64,000 nt of DNA from Oscillospiraceae bacterium. GTDB taxonomy: Bacteria > Bacillota > Clostridia > Oscillospirales > Acutalibacteraceae. The notes beneath the pieces were generated by a model. It made no database searches. It was not told the DNA's origin and saw only the letters and a list, made by a program, of their open reading frames with translations. Shown here piece after piece: positions 33,750 to 43,243 of this stretch; position 1 is the first letter of the stretch, and every line of letters starts with the position of its first letter. A program made the position numbers and the translations under genes. Where the stretch lies: the NCBI GenBank assembly GCA_031268405.1, contig JAIRXF010000015.1, positions 1-64,000 on the forward strand, written 5' to 3'.

Positions 33750-33905
33750 CTATAATTTAATGTTTTTTAGTTTTTTAGAATGATATAGATCACCATAACC
33801 ACTTAAATATCTTTGCAATTTATCTCTTTTTATAATATTTACAACATTTATTATTTTTTCTTCCCCGTCCTTTTCGATGTTTTCTGAGAATATGTATTTA
33901 ACCAT
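33750..33905 (-). CDS. Small hypothetical ORF (51 aa)
   Basis: ATG at 33905, product beginning MVKYIFSENIEKDGEEK and ending KKLKNIKL; charged and helical. There is no strong ribosome site. It may be an N-terminal scrap of a larger decayed gene. No family recognised. Confidence 0.3.
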   Translation of the reverse strand: MVKYIFSENIEKDGEEKIINVVNIIKRDKLQRYLSGYGDLYHSKKLKNIKL

Positions 33906-34255
33906 TGTTTCTATGTATCTTGCGTCCTATAACTTCGCTTACAGCAAGCATATTGTATTTCTTGACAACAAATGTGATTTATGGCAAAAGAAAAACATTT
34001 GCAAAGGGCAAAGTAAGTATGCCGTATAAGCAATTTTTAGGTTATGAAAAGGAAAAATCTAAGTTTGAAACTTTGCAGAATTTAAAGGCTAAACGAAAAA
34101 TTAAGATTTAAAAAATTAAAATTTTATAAGCCAAATCAAGAAAAACGTCGAGCTTATCACTGAATTTAATGAAGAGTTATTTTTTGCCACAGTTGAGAGT
34201 ATTATAGTTTCAACTGATGTGACTTTAACTTTCTCCTTTAAAAATGAAGATTGAG
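33905..34255 (+). pseudogene. Serine recombinase remnant with internal deletion
   Basis: The plus strand reads KRKTFAKGKVSMPYKQFLGYEK, the start of the recombinase domain of large serine recombinases, then, after a stop and shift, ITEFNEELFFATVESIIVSTDVTLTF, their C-terminal end. Catalytic domain and coiled coil are missing. With the similar relic at 17360-17890 it marks past element activity on both sides of the glyS-radical SAM region. Confidence 0.7.
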
Positions 34256-34358
34256 ATTAAAATTTAATAACAAAAAACTTATGGTTTGCTTTTGTGCGAG
34301 CCTATTTTTTTATTCCCGAAAAAACAAATGGCTTAATGTAGGCGTTTGGGAGGTAAAA

Positions 34359-34430
34359 ATGAAACAACCCTTACACGAAACATTTGCAATTATTACACGA
34401 TTTCTCTTGGCTTGGTGTATATACAAATAG
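34359..34430 (+). CDS. Small ORF (23 aa) with strong ribosome binding site
   Basis: GGGAGG lies 5 nt before ATG; the product starts MKQPLHETFAIITRF. Length and lack of family suggest the 5' end of a lost gene rather than a working peptide. Confidence 0.25.
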   Translation: MKQPLHETFAIITRFLLAWCIYK

Positions 34431-34550
34431 CGCGAAAGGATTCAAAATTCAGAAATTTTCAATTTTTTGAGCTTAAAAATTTTTCCTAAAATGCTTTGAA
34501 GCCCGATATATTGCGGGCGCAAGCGTTGTATCAATAACAACGTCACTAGA

Positions 34551-34919
34551 TGGTGGAGGCGAGGGGAATTGAACCCCTGTCCGAAAATTGCTTACCCAAG
34601 TTTTCTACGAGCGTATCCACTAATTTATTTTCTCACTGAGAATCGCTCAGTGGCAGAGCTAAACTCATTGATAGCCTTTAAAGTCATGACAAAAGTTAAG
34701 GCAAACTTATTGTTCACGTTCACCACTAATCGACGCTTCTAAAGGATCGTGGTTAGTCCTAAAGTAACGGCAAAACTAAGCAGCCTGTAGGGCTGAAGTT
34801 TGCAAATTTTCTTGTTTGTTGTTTTTTAAATTATTTAAAAAAACTGCGATTTAAAAGTGGGATCGCGCCACTGCCCGCTTACTAAAGCTCGCAACCCCCG
34901 TCGAAACCTTTACGCCCCC
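34551..34919 (-). ncRNA. ssrA: tmRNA
   Basis: A 369-nt one-piece tmRNA that rescues stalled ribosomes. The 5' end GGGGGCG pairs with the 3' acceptor strand CGCCTCC, followed by A and encoded CCA; the 3' T arm is GGGGTTCAATTCCCC. The tag frame reads ...NNKQENLQTSALQAA and ends TAG, with the hydrophobic Ala-Ala end typical of degradation tags. The resume codon could be GCA, giving a longer tag that starts AVFLNN, or lie a few codons later. Gene smpB follows on the right, same strand. Confidence 0.95.
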
Positions 34920-35104
34920 ATAATTTAACAACTAACCAAGAGATCTCAACAATTATTTTACCCCCTATTTTAATAGATGCAACTCGCTATTAATATTATC
35001 CTTTTGAAACAATATTCATCTCGTTGCACAGTTGTATAAATTTATTTAATTTTGACTATATACAAAAAAAATGCAAAACGAACTTTTATGACAAGTTTAA
35101 ATAC

Positions 35105-35560
35105 TTAAAACTGTTTAAAAGCCCTTTGCATATCTCTTTTAGCAGTTTTTTCCGCGATAGCTCTGCGCTTATCGTATAATTTTTTACCCTTACACAAACC
35201 AACCTGAACTTTAAAAAGCGAACCTTTTAAATAAACGCTAAGTGGAACCAAAGAGTAGCCCTGTTGCTTTATTGTTCCATATAGACGCATAATCTCGCGT
35301 TTATGAGCTAGCAAACGCCTAACACGAGTGGGATTGCGATTAAATATGTTACCTTGTTTATAATGGCTTATGTGCATTTTATTTAAAAAAAGCTGACCCT
35401 TTGTCACTGAGCACCAAGAATCTTTTAAATTTACTCTGCCGAGCCTCAAAGATTTTACCTCTGTGCCAAAAAGTTCTATTCCTGCTTCGAAATTTTCAAT
35501 AACATTATAATCGTGATAAGCTTTTTTATTTCTACAAATAGTTTTAAGTGAATTTTTCAT
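35105..35560 (-). CDS. smpB: SsrA-binding protein SmpB
   Basis: A 151-residue protein with all SmpB marks: NKKAYHDYNVIENFEAGIELFGTEVKSLR, NLKDSWCSV, HISHYKQGN and the basic C-terminal KKLYDKRRAIAEKTAKRDMQRA. It binds tmRNA and brings it to stalled ribosomes. Transcription runs toward ssrA, 185 nt away, so the pair may share a transcript. Length is normal. Confidence 0.97.
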   Translation of the reverse strand: MKNSLKTICRNKKAYHDYNVIENFEAGIELFGTEVKSLRLGRVNLKDSWCSVTKGQLFLNKMHISHYKQGNIFNRNPTRVRRLLAHKREIMRLYGTIKQQGYSLVPLSVYLKGSLFKVQVGLCKGKKLYDKRRAIAEKTAKRDMQRAFKQF

Positions 35561-35911
35561 AAAATCCCCTGAATTAGATGATACAAAGCTTCAAAATTGC
35601 GAATAAAGCAACCAATACAATCAGTGTAAACACGAATATCCAACGAATGCGCGAAGAGAAATCATAAATTAGTACGATTCAGATTTTATCACGAAACTAT
35701 TTTGCAATCAAGATTAAAATTTTAACGATCCCTATTTTTTAAAAGATATGAAGAGCCTCTTTTAATATCACCGATAAAATTTAAGCACTTTGCGTCTCCC
35801 AATATATTAAAAATCCCTCGAGATTCATTGTTAAATCAGAGAACTAAAATTTATTTTGAAGATTTCTTGAAGTCAAGATTGATTTAATAAACCGCGGCAG
35901 TGATTGGTGTA
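35561..35911. other. Gap between smpB and spoVT
   Basis: AT-rich with no gene seen. The smpB promoter should be here on the minus strand. No riboswitch or clear terminator was recognised. Confidence 0.5.
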
Positions 35912-36457
35912 TTATCCCCTTACTTGTCTTGCCATAATTTCAGCGACCATTTCGATTTGTTTTATTTGGGTCTCGTTCGCTATCGAAGATGGAGTTTGTG
36001 CTATTGCTATAACACAACCCGCAACGTCATTTCCAGACAACAAAATTGGAGCAACAACCGATGCTTTGCTTTCTGCTCCTTCAATTGCTTGAAAAATAGA
36101 AGAATTGTTTTCTTGCAAGAAAAAACCTTTATGGCTTTCCATTATACCATCCAGAGAACTGCTTATTTTACGATCCATATATTCTTCACACGAAAGTCCG
36201 GCCACAGCAATTACACAGTCTCTGTCGCAGATTAAAATTGGCAGCGATGTCGTGCGATTCAAAACCTCAGAATATTGTTCGGCAAAAGGCGACAATTCTC
36301 TTACGGGAGAATATTTTCTGAATACCACACTTCCATCTCTATCTGTAAATATTTCCAAAGAATCCCCATCGCGTATATGCAAAGTACGTCTTATTTCTTT
36401 TGGTATAACAATTCTACCGAGATCATCTATTCTTCTAACTATGCCAGTTGTCTTCAA
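35912..36457 (-). CDS. spoVT: Stage V sporulation protein T
   Basis: A 181-residue transcription factor. The N-terminal AbrB-type DNA-binding domain (MKTTGIVRRIDDLGRIVIPKE to VVFRKYSP, about 1-53) is nearly identical to SpoVT. The C-terminal GAF-like domain follows (about 60-178; LPILICDRDCVIAVAGL and GCVIAIAQTP). In endospore formers SpoVT regulates forespore genes under sigma-G. Its presence indicates spore-forming ancestry, though many non-sporing relatives keep it. The gene stands alone. Confidence 0.95.
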   Translation of the reverse strand: MKTTGIVRRIDDLGRIVIPKEIRRTLHIRDGDSLEIFTDRDGSVVFRKYSPVRELSPFAEQYSEVLNRTTSLPILICDRDCVIAVAGLSCEEYMDRKISSSLDGIMESHKGFFLQENNSSIFQAIEGAESKASVVAPILLSGNDVAGCVIAIAQTPSSIANETQIKQIEMVAEIMARQVRG

Positions 36458-37084
36458 GTTCGATCAACTCCCCAATAAATTATAGAGTTTTAAATTCAGT
36501 TATTTTGTATTCAAAATTTTGCATAAATCATTTTTTCAAAATGTAATTTTCATTCTATATTGTTCACTGTTTTTGCCCCAATATCCAGATTTTAGAATAA
36601 TTTTAACGGTAATATTCCCTCAAAAATATTGTTTAAGGAGCACTAAGCAAAGCACAATTCGGGCTCCGGCGAAATGTAATATGTTTGAAAATTTTTTCGG
36701 AAAAAAAATTAATTTTATTTGGAGTATTTTGGTAGATTTAAAATTTCTAAAAATTAAAACAATTGACATGCCAATTTACAAAAAAACATATCTAATAAAA
36801 TTTTAACCTATTAACCAAGTATTTGTCAAGCTTTAATATTTTTAATCGAAGATTCAGTAATTATAATTTTACTTGATTAAAATTATTGTACAAAAGAAGA
36901 AATTAATATTATATATCTATAAAATACCAAATTTATCAATTTAAAGTATTTTTTGTAAATATAATAGAAGATCGAAGTGGAACTGATGAGGTTTAGTTTT
37001 TCATTTTATTTTTAAATGACACATAGAATTTAATCAAAATATTATTAGCAAAAAAATAAATAAAAGCATTGGGGGCTAAACGTT
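36458..37084. other. Gap between spoVT and DUF4830 gene
   Basis: About 630 nt, very AT-rich. It contains a likely TATAAT box at 36960-36965 ahead of the DUF4830 gene. A 95-codon frame (36519-36806) has no ribosome site or family and is probably chance. No RNA gene recognised. Confidence 0.5.
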
Positions 37085-37576
37085 TTGTTTCTTGTTTTTC
37101 TAAAATCTTCCGCAAAAACTACAAAAATAGTGTCAGTAATAATTGTATTGGGGATTTTATCCCTCGTTCTTTTCATTATTAGGCCGAATAAAACTATTGT
37201 TAAATCTTCCGCGGGGGATTACAATGTCTGTGTGAAATCAAATCTGGATAGAGTGGATTTTTTTTCGAAATTTGGCTGGAAAATTAACGACGAATTTGTA
37301 GTAAAAGAAACTATAAAAATACCCGAAGTATTTAACGATATATACGAAATTTACAACAGAATTCAGAAGAACCAAGGGCTTAATCTTGAAAAATACAAGG
37401 GGAAAACATGCGAACGATTTGTATATCTTTTAAAAAATTATGGAGCAGATTTTGATCGTGTAGAAGCTACTGTTTTGGTGCGTCAAAATAGAGTTATAGG
37501 TGGAGATATTTCCTCTTCCGAAAAAGGTGGATTTTCTCATGGCTTTGTAAGGCCAGATCCAAGTAAAATTACCTAA
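37085..37576 (+). CDS. DUF4830 membrane-anchored protein
   Basis: A 163-residue protein with one N-terminal membrane helix (about 15-32) and an outer domain containing FFSKFGWKINDEF, EVFNDIYEIYNRIQKNQGLNLEKYKGK and VIGGDISSSEKGGFSHGF, the DUF4830 pattern of Clostridia. TTG start after a GGGGG site. The function of the family is unknown; it often sits near sporulation or housekeeping genes. Confidence 0.8.
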   Translation: MFLVFLKSSAKTTKIVSVIIVLGILSLVLFIIRPNKTIVKSSAGDYNVCVKSNLDRVDFFSKFGWKINDEFVVKETIKIPEVFNDIYEIYNRIQKNQGLNLEKYKGKTCERFVYLLKNYGADFDRVEATVLVRQNRVIGGDISSSEKGGFSHGFVRPDPSKIT

Positions 37577-37886
37577 AATCAAGCAATATGATTATCAATT
37601 TTTTTAAAAAATTCCGAGTAAAAATTTGATGGTTCAACGATTAATAATTGCAATAGTTTTATTATCATGTTAACATCTTATAGTATATTATTTAATTGCA
37701 AGTTTTTTATTGATACAATTTTTCAACATAGTTTTGTCAACGATATTTCGCCATTAGTTTGATTTAACTGGTAACTTTGAATGTTGATTGTAGAACGAGA
37801 AAATGGGGTTGCTTTTTGTTTTATGATGAAATCTCAAATCTTGTCTAGCGCAAGAGTTTTGAGGATCCTTTTTTGGAGGAATTTTA
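37577..37886. other. Gap before nusA
   Basis: No gene. In most Firmicutes rimP would occupy the space directly upstream of nusA; no RimP-like frame is visible. Confidence 0.5.
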
Positions 37887-38939
37887 ATGAGTAAAGAGAT
37901 ATTTGTTGCGCTTAGTTTGCTAGAAAAGGAACGAGGAATACCAGTAAGTTTTATGTTACAAAAGATTGAAAAATCGATTTTAACGGCTTGTAGAAGTAAC
38001 TATGGGAATGAAGATATCGTTGTAAATATAGAACCCAAAGACGAGGTTTTTGATGTTTTTTTAACAAAGATAATTAAAGAGAAAGTGGAAAATAAAACTA
38101 CCGAGATATCACCAGAAGAAGCAAGAAAAATCGATCCTGATGCTAAAATTGATGACAAAGTTCTTGTACCGATAGATACAAAAGAATTTGGAAGAATTGC
38201 GGCACAGACTGCGAGAAATATAATAAGACAGGGTATACGAGATTCTGAGCGAGATCAAATATCCAAGGAATTTCAAGATCTTAAAAAAAATATTGTTAGC
38301 GCGGTGATTGAAAAAATTGATCTTGAAACCGGAGTTATGACATTGAAAATTGGCAAAGCGGAGGTTACTTTTACAAAACAAGAACAAATTGATTCTGAAA
38401 TTTTTGAGGAAGGAGACCGAATAAAAGTTTATGTTGTGGACGTAAAAGAAACCGAAAGAGGTCCTAGAGTTACGGTTTCACGAACGCATCCGGATTTTGT
38501 CGGAAAGCTATTTGAAGCAGAAATCCCCGAGGTTGCTGATGGAACAATTGAGATAAAATCTATTTCCAGAGAGGCTGGTTCGCGTAGTAAAGTTGCAGTC
38601 AGCAGCAATAATATCGATGTTGAGGCTGTGGGAGCTTGTATAGGCCCAAGAAGTACGAGAATTGAGACCATTTCGGAAGAACTTGGTGGGGAAAAAATAG
38701 ACATAATACCGTACGATAAAAATCCGTCTAAGTTTATAGCTTCTGCACTTTTACCTGCTAGAGTTTCGGAGGTTATAGTTAACGAAGAAGATGAAAGTGA
38801 TCACTCTTGTCGAGCTATTGTTCCGGATTCTCAACTTTCTTTGGCTATAGGCAGCAGAGGTCAAAATGTAAGGCTTGCTGTAAAGCTTACGCATTTTAAG
38901 ATAGACATAGTTTCGGAGGTTAACGCTGGTGAGGGATAG
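37887..38939 (+). CDS. nusA: Transcription termination/antitermination factor NusA
   Basis: A 350-residue NusA. The N-terminal RNA polymerase-binding domain is about 1-125 (ALSLLEKERGIP, IDTKEFGRIAAQTARNIIRQGIRD), S1 domain about 135-200, then KH1 with RVTVSRTHPDFVGKLFEAEIPEV and KH2 with ACIGPRSTRIETISEELGGEKIDI, ending in IVPDSQLSLAIGSRGQNVRLA. GGAGG precedes the ATG. Length is standard for Clostridia. It heads nusA-ylxR-ylxQ-infB. Confidence 0.97.
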   Translation: MSKEIFVALSLLEKERGIPVSFMLQKIEKSILTACRSNYGNEDIVVNIEPKDEVFDVFLTKIIKEKVENKTTEISPEEARKIDPDAKIDDKVLVPIDTKEFGRIAAQTARNIIRQGIRDSERDQISKEFQDLKKNIVSAVIEKIDLETGVMTLKIGKAEVTFTKQEQIDSEIFEEGDRIKVYVVDVKETERGPRVTVSRTHPDFVGKLFEAEIPEVADGTIEIKSISREAGSRSKVAVSSNNIDVEAVGACIGPRSTRIETISEELGGEKIDIIPYDKNPSKFIASALLPARVSEVIVNEEDESDHSCRAIVPDSQLSLAIGSRGQNVRLAVKLTHFKIDIVSEVNAGEG

Positions 38940-38982
38940 GTGTTTTTTTATTATTTCGATTTTGAATTAAAGATTAAAGGCG

Positions 38983-39300
38983 GTGCTTGTTATTTCTGAG
39001 AAGCGGTTACCAATTAGAATGTGTGTAGGATGCAGAAAGAGAGAATTTAAATTTAAATTACTCAGAATTGTTCAACCAAAAAGTAATTTTGGAGCTTCGA
39101 ATGATAATGTTTGTAATGATTTGCGATCAATGTTTATAGACAGAACAGGAAGGGGTTTGGGACGGGGTTTTTATTTATGTAAGAATTCTGTTTGCCTTGA
39201 AAAACTTAAGAGATCAAAAAAATTTCGCAAGACTCTGTCTTCAAAAACGATATCTTGGTTTTTTTCTGAAATAGAAGGAGAATTAGCTTCTGATGTATAA
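38983..39300 (+). CDS. ylxR: YlxR family (RnpM) RNA-binding protein
   Basis: A 105-residue DUF448/YlxR protein with the signature PIRMCVGCRKRE near the start and DRTGRGLGRGFYLCKNSVCLE. GTG start, GGCGG site. In Bacillus the protein, renamed RnpM, binds RNase P RNA. A tail of about 25 residues beyond the family core is charged. It overlaps ylxQ by 8 nt. Confidence 0.92.
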   Translation: MLVISEKRLPIRMCVGCRKREFKFKLLRIVQPKSNFGASNDNVCNDLRSMFIDRTGRGLGRGFYLCKNSVCLEKLKRSKKFRKTLSSKTISWFFSEIEGELASDV

Positions 39301-39610
39301 AAATTTTCTTTCTTTTCTGGGTTTAGCAAGAAGGGCGGGTAAGTTGCACTTAGGTTTTAGTGCTGCGGCTTCTTGCGTCAATTATGATCTTGTTAAACTT
39401 ATTCTTGTTTGCGAGGATATTTCTGAAAATTCATTTAGAAAAATTGTTACAATAGCAAATAGAAAAAAACTGAGAGTTATCAAGATAAAAATTTCTATAG
39501 ATGATGTTGGAATTGCCTTGGGGAAAAGATCTGGTATTATCGCGATCGCAGATCGAAATTTTGCCAAAAATATTTTTGAGCTTTTAAAGAAGTCCAATAT
39601 TAGCGCATAG
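39293..39610 (+). CDS. ylxQ: L7Ae-family ribosomal protein YlxQ
   Basis: A 105-residue L7Ae/L30e-fold RNA-binding protein (FLSFLGLARRAGKLHLGFSA, LVCEDISENSFRKI, GKRSGIIAIADRNFA). AGAAGGAG precedes the start. It probably binds kink-turn RNA; its position between ylxR and infB is conserved in Firmicutes. Confidence 0.92.
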   Translation: MYKNFLSFLGLARRAGKLHLGFSAAASCVNYDLVKLILVCEDISENSFRKIVTIANRKKLRVIKIKISIDDVGIALGKRSGIIAIADRNFAKNIFELLKKSNISA

Positions 39611-39836
39611 ATTTTTAAAATTTGAATTAAATCTGTTTGGTTTTTATGTTTGAAGATGAAGTTGTTTTATTTGAGTGGGGGTTAAGTGCTGTTAGTTTAC
39701 AAACAATAAGTGAATACAAGTTAATAAAAATGTGAATAAAAGGTAAATTGATGCAAATGTTGTTTGTGTTGATTTTTAGAAAATTAAAGTATATTTTTGA
39801 ATTTTGAGATAAGAAATAGGGGAGAGATCGCATTTT

Positions 39837-42218
39837 ATGATGTTTAAGTACCGAGTCTATGAGGTTGCTAAAGACTTTAGTGTTAAGAGCAAAGAGATCT
39901 CAGATCTTTTAGAAGAAAATTTTGGAGAAATTAGAAAACACATGGCTTCTTTAACCGAAAGGGAACTTGATTTTATTTTCGAACACTATACTCAAAAAAA
40001 TTGTGTTAAAGATTTTACCGAATATTTTAGCTATCAAAGAAAAGAGCCCCGAAAACCCAAAGTGGAAATAAAAGCAGTTAAAGAGACAAAGAAATCTGAA
40101 TCAGGCAAACAAAATAAAAAATCTGTATTTATCAACAAAGATAATCTGAAAGCGACTCTCCAAAAGTTTAACTTTATTCCAACCAAAAAATCTTCCCAGA
40201 AACCCGATTTTATTGCTAAAATTCCTGCTAAAAAACCTGCTTCTAGAATTATTGATACTCGCTCTAGTCATGTTAATATTGAAAAATATAACGAGAAATA
40301 TGATCGTATTGCTTACGAAAGAGTTAAAGTTGATAACGCGGCAAAAAAACAGAAAATATCGCAGAGATTTCAACAAAGGTTTAGGCGGCGTTCGAGGAAA
40401 GAAACCGAAAGTGAACGACTCAGAAGAATAGCTTCGGAACGAAAGGCGAAATCAATAACTGTTTCTATTCCCGATGAGATTGTTGTTTCCGAACTTGCCA
40501 TTCGATTAAAAGCAACTGTTGCAGAAGTTATAAAAAAATTAATAGATATTGGCGTGATGGCATCTACAAATGATACTATCGATTTTGATACGGCAAGTCT
40601 TGTTGCTATGGAGTTTCATGCAAAAGTTGAGAAAGAAGTTTTTGTAACAATTGAAGAGAAAATAATAGATAGTAGCAAAGATGAAGATGACAACTTATCA
40701 CCTCGCGATCCTGTTGTAGTTGTTATGGGTCACGTGGATCACGGAAAAACTTCACTTTTAGATGTCATTAGAAATGATAGCGTTGCATCAACAGAATTTG
40801 GCGGAATTACCCAGCACATAGGTGCATATCGCGTGAAGACTTCCTGGGGGAATATTACGTTTATCGATACTCCCGGACACGAAGCCTTTACTACCATGAG
40901 GGCTAGGGGGGCCAAGGTTACTGACATAGCTGTTTTGGTGATTGCGGCCGATGATGGTGTAATGCCGCAAACCGTAGAGGCGATTAATCACGCTAAAGCT
41001 GCCGGTGTTACGATCATTGTTGCCATTAACAAAATAGATAAAGAAGGCGCTGATGTTGAACGGGTAAAACAACAACTTACCGAATACGACCTTGTGCTCG
41101 AAGAATGGGGAGGCAGTTTATTGTGTGCCGAGATTTCTGCAAAAGAAAATAAAAATATTTCGTCACTTTTAGATATGATTTCGTTAACAGCAGAAATGAA
41201 GGAACTTAAAGCAAACCCCAATAGATCCGCCAAAGGAACAATAATAGAGGCAAGGCTCGACAAAGGGCGTGGACCGATGGCAACAATTCTTGTACAAAAC
41301 GGGACTTTGAATGTGGGCGATATCGTGGTTGCCGGTTCTTGTGTTGGGAAAATAAGAGCAATGTTCGACGATAGAGGAGAAAAAATTAAAAAAGCGGGTC
41401 CGTCTGTGCCCGTGGAAGTTACCGGAATAGATGGCATTCCAAGCGGTGGAGATGTACTAAATGTTGTTTCGGACGAGCGTTTGGCCAAAGAACTCGTTGA
41501 GCAACGCAAAAGCAGAGAAAAAAATGAGAGATTTGGTTCGAAGACGAAGGTGACTTTGGATAATTTGTTTGACCAGATGGATTTACAAAACACAAAAGAA
41601 ATAAAAATTATAGTCAAGGGAGATGTCCAGGGTTCGGTGGAAGCAGTTAAGCAGTCGCTTTTGAAAATTAGCAATGAAAACGTGTCTATCAACATCATTC
41701 ACAGCGCGGTGGGATCCATTAGCGAGTCCGATGTAATGTTGTCGAATGCCTCGGATGCTACAATAGTGGGATTCAATGTTAGCTTTGATAATTTGGTCCA
41801 AAAAACCGCAAGCTTTCAAAATGCTAATATAAAAATTTATACTGTTATATATGATTGTGTAAAAGATATAGAGAAATTAGCGAAAGGAATGTTAAAGCCA
41901 GATATAAAAGAAGTTATTGATGGTCAAGCGGAGTGTAGACATTTGTATAAAATAGCTGGTGTTGGTGTGATTGCGGGTAGTTATGTTATTGATGGGAAAA
42001 TTAAAAGAAATACTAAAGTTAGAATTCTCAGAGATGGCAATGTAGTTACCGAAGATAAGCTTGTTTCTCTAAAGCGTTTCAAAGAAGATGCCAAGGAGAT
42101 TGCCAAGGGTTATGAATGCGGAATAGGCTTGGAAAAATTCAATGATATCAAAAAAGGTGATATTTTTGAAGCATTTTCTACAGAAGAAGTGAGCAATGAA
42201 CAAAAAACCTCAATTTAA
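39837..42218 (+). CDS. infB: Translation initiation factor IF-2
   Basis: A 793-residue IF-2. The N-terminal region (about 1-290) is basic with the IF2_N motif [21 protein letters not shown]. The GTPase domain has [33 protein letters not shown] and SAKENKNI, followed by beta-barrel domains and the fMet-tRNA-binding C-terminus ([19 protein letters not shown]). The gap to ylxQ is 226 nt, longer than usual. Downstream, rbfA is not present: a GGAGGAG site at 42234-42240 leads only into a 16-codon frame. Confidence 0.97.
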   Translation: MMFKYRVYEVAKDFSVKSKEISDLLEENFGEIRKHMASLTERELDFIFEHYTQKNCVKDFTEYFSYQRKEPRKPKVEIKAVKETKKSESGKQNKKSVFINKDNLKATLQKFNFIPTKKSSQKPDFIAKIPAKKPASRIIDTRSSHVNIEKYNEKYDRIAYERVKVDNAAKKQKISQRFQQRFRRRSRKETESERLRRIASERKAKSITVSIPDEIVVSELAIRLKATVAEVIKKLIDIGVMASTNDTIDFDTASLVAMEFHAKVEKEVFVTIEEKIIDSSKDEDDNLSPRDPVVVVMGHVDHGKTSLLDVIRNDSVASTEFGGITQHIGAYRVKTSWGNITFIDTPGHEAFTTMRARGAKVTDIAVLVIAADDGVMPQTVEAINHAKAAGVTIIVAINKIDKEGADVERVKQQLTEYDLVLEEWGGSLLCAEISAKENKNISSLLDMISLTAEMKELKANPNRSAKGTIIEARLDKGRGPMATILVQNGTLNVGDIVVAGSCVGKIRAMFDDRGEKIKKAGPSVPVEVTGIDGIPSGGDVLNVVSDERLAKELVEQRKSREKNERFGSKTKVTLDNLFDQMDLQNTKEIKIIVKGDVQGSVEAVKQSLLKISNENVSINIIHSAVGSISESDVMLSNASDATIVGFNVSFDNLVQKTASFQNANIKIYTVIYDCVKDIEKLAKGMLKPDIKEVIDGQAECRHLYKIAGVGVIAGSYVIDGKIKRNTKVRILRDGNVVTEDKLVSLKRFKEDAKEIAKGYECGIGLEKFNDIKKGDIFEAFSTEEVSNEQKTSI

Positions 42219-43243
42219 GTTTTTGAAATCTATTGGAGGAGATTAATGCAGGGGAATTTTTTGCATTCTAGAGAATTGATTTGGCTTAGCAGTTGATTGT
42301 TTTGGCAAGATTTTTTGGTATTATACGAAAGGTATTAACAAATTTAGGTAAAAATTAGTAATTTATACTTGCAATAAATGTAAAAATAGGTTAATATTGG
42401 AATTGTGGTAAGATAAATTACACCCTACATAAGCGCACAAGCTCGATTGAGCGGAGTCTTTCCACGGTTTGGCAAATTTTGTCCGATAAGATATTTTTGG
42501 TTTTGCGCATTGTTATTTTGCCGAGATTTTTGTAGTTTTTGTAATTTTTGCAAAACTAGCCAATTAAGTAGATTTTAAAGAGAAATTTGATGTTCTTTTT
42601 AAAATTAAAGCTCGATTTTTCACTTTCTGTCTTTTTTATTTACCTTATTCTCATCGTTTTTATGTAGTTTTCAGATTTCAAGAATATCTGTATTTTTAAG
42701 CTCGGTACTTCATTGTTTTCTTAGTGCATTTTGAAAAAATTTAGATTTTCCGTTTGAAATTTTTAAGAACGATATTAAAAATTACTTTATCTAATTAATT
42801 CAGAATTTAATTTTGAATATTCGGTTTTTATGTATTTTTTAAAAATTATTTTGTGTAGTAGATACATTTATGAATCTTAAATGGATACTTTATTTTAATT
42901 TATTGAGTAGCCGTAGAAACCGACATGAATGCTGGGAATTTAAAAAATTAAACGATTAAAATTTGTCTTTAATTTGCGCGTAGGGTGTGTAAAATTTTAA
43001 GAAAATTTATAATTTATGTTTTAAAAAAATTAATGTGCTCAGTTTTAGTGCACTATGGGAGGAGGTTAAATTTATTGGCATTTTAAAAATCAAGCGGCAA
43101 CAGTAAGGACTTAAACTTTGGAGAAATCAAGAATCAAAATTTGCTTTTGGTTTAGTGCGTGTAGGGTGTACAAAAATTTGAAGGTAAATTTGCAAATTTT
43201 ATAAAAATAAAAAATTTAAAATATTCAAAGAGGAGAAAATTAA
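42219..43243. other. Gene-free kilobase between infB and the secreted coiled-coil genes
   Basis: Very AT-rich, no gene found on either strand. A GGAGGAG site at 42234 starts a 16-codon frame (MQGNFLHSREL). The motif GTAGGGTGT occurs three times: 42419-42428 (reversed), 42980-42989 and 43161-43170, the latter two within longer similar leaders ending about 80-250 nt before the next gene. Possibly promoter or RNA leader duplication. Confidence 0.5.

Noticed and set aside
34501-34550. Terminator after tmRNA
   Set aside because: Two small stems (GCCCG/CGGGC and CGTTGT/ACAACG) exist, but without a U-run; not strong enough to call.
36519-36806. 95-codon plus-strand ORF between spoVT and DUF4830
   Set aside because: Low-complexity aromatic/Ile-rich product without a ribosome site; likely chance in AT-rich DNA.
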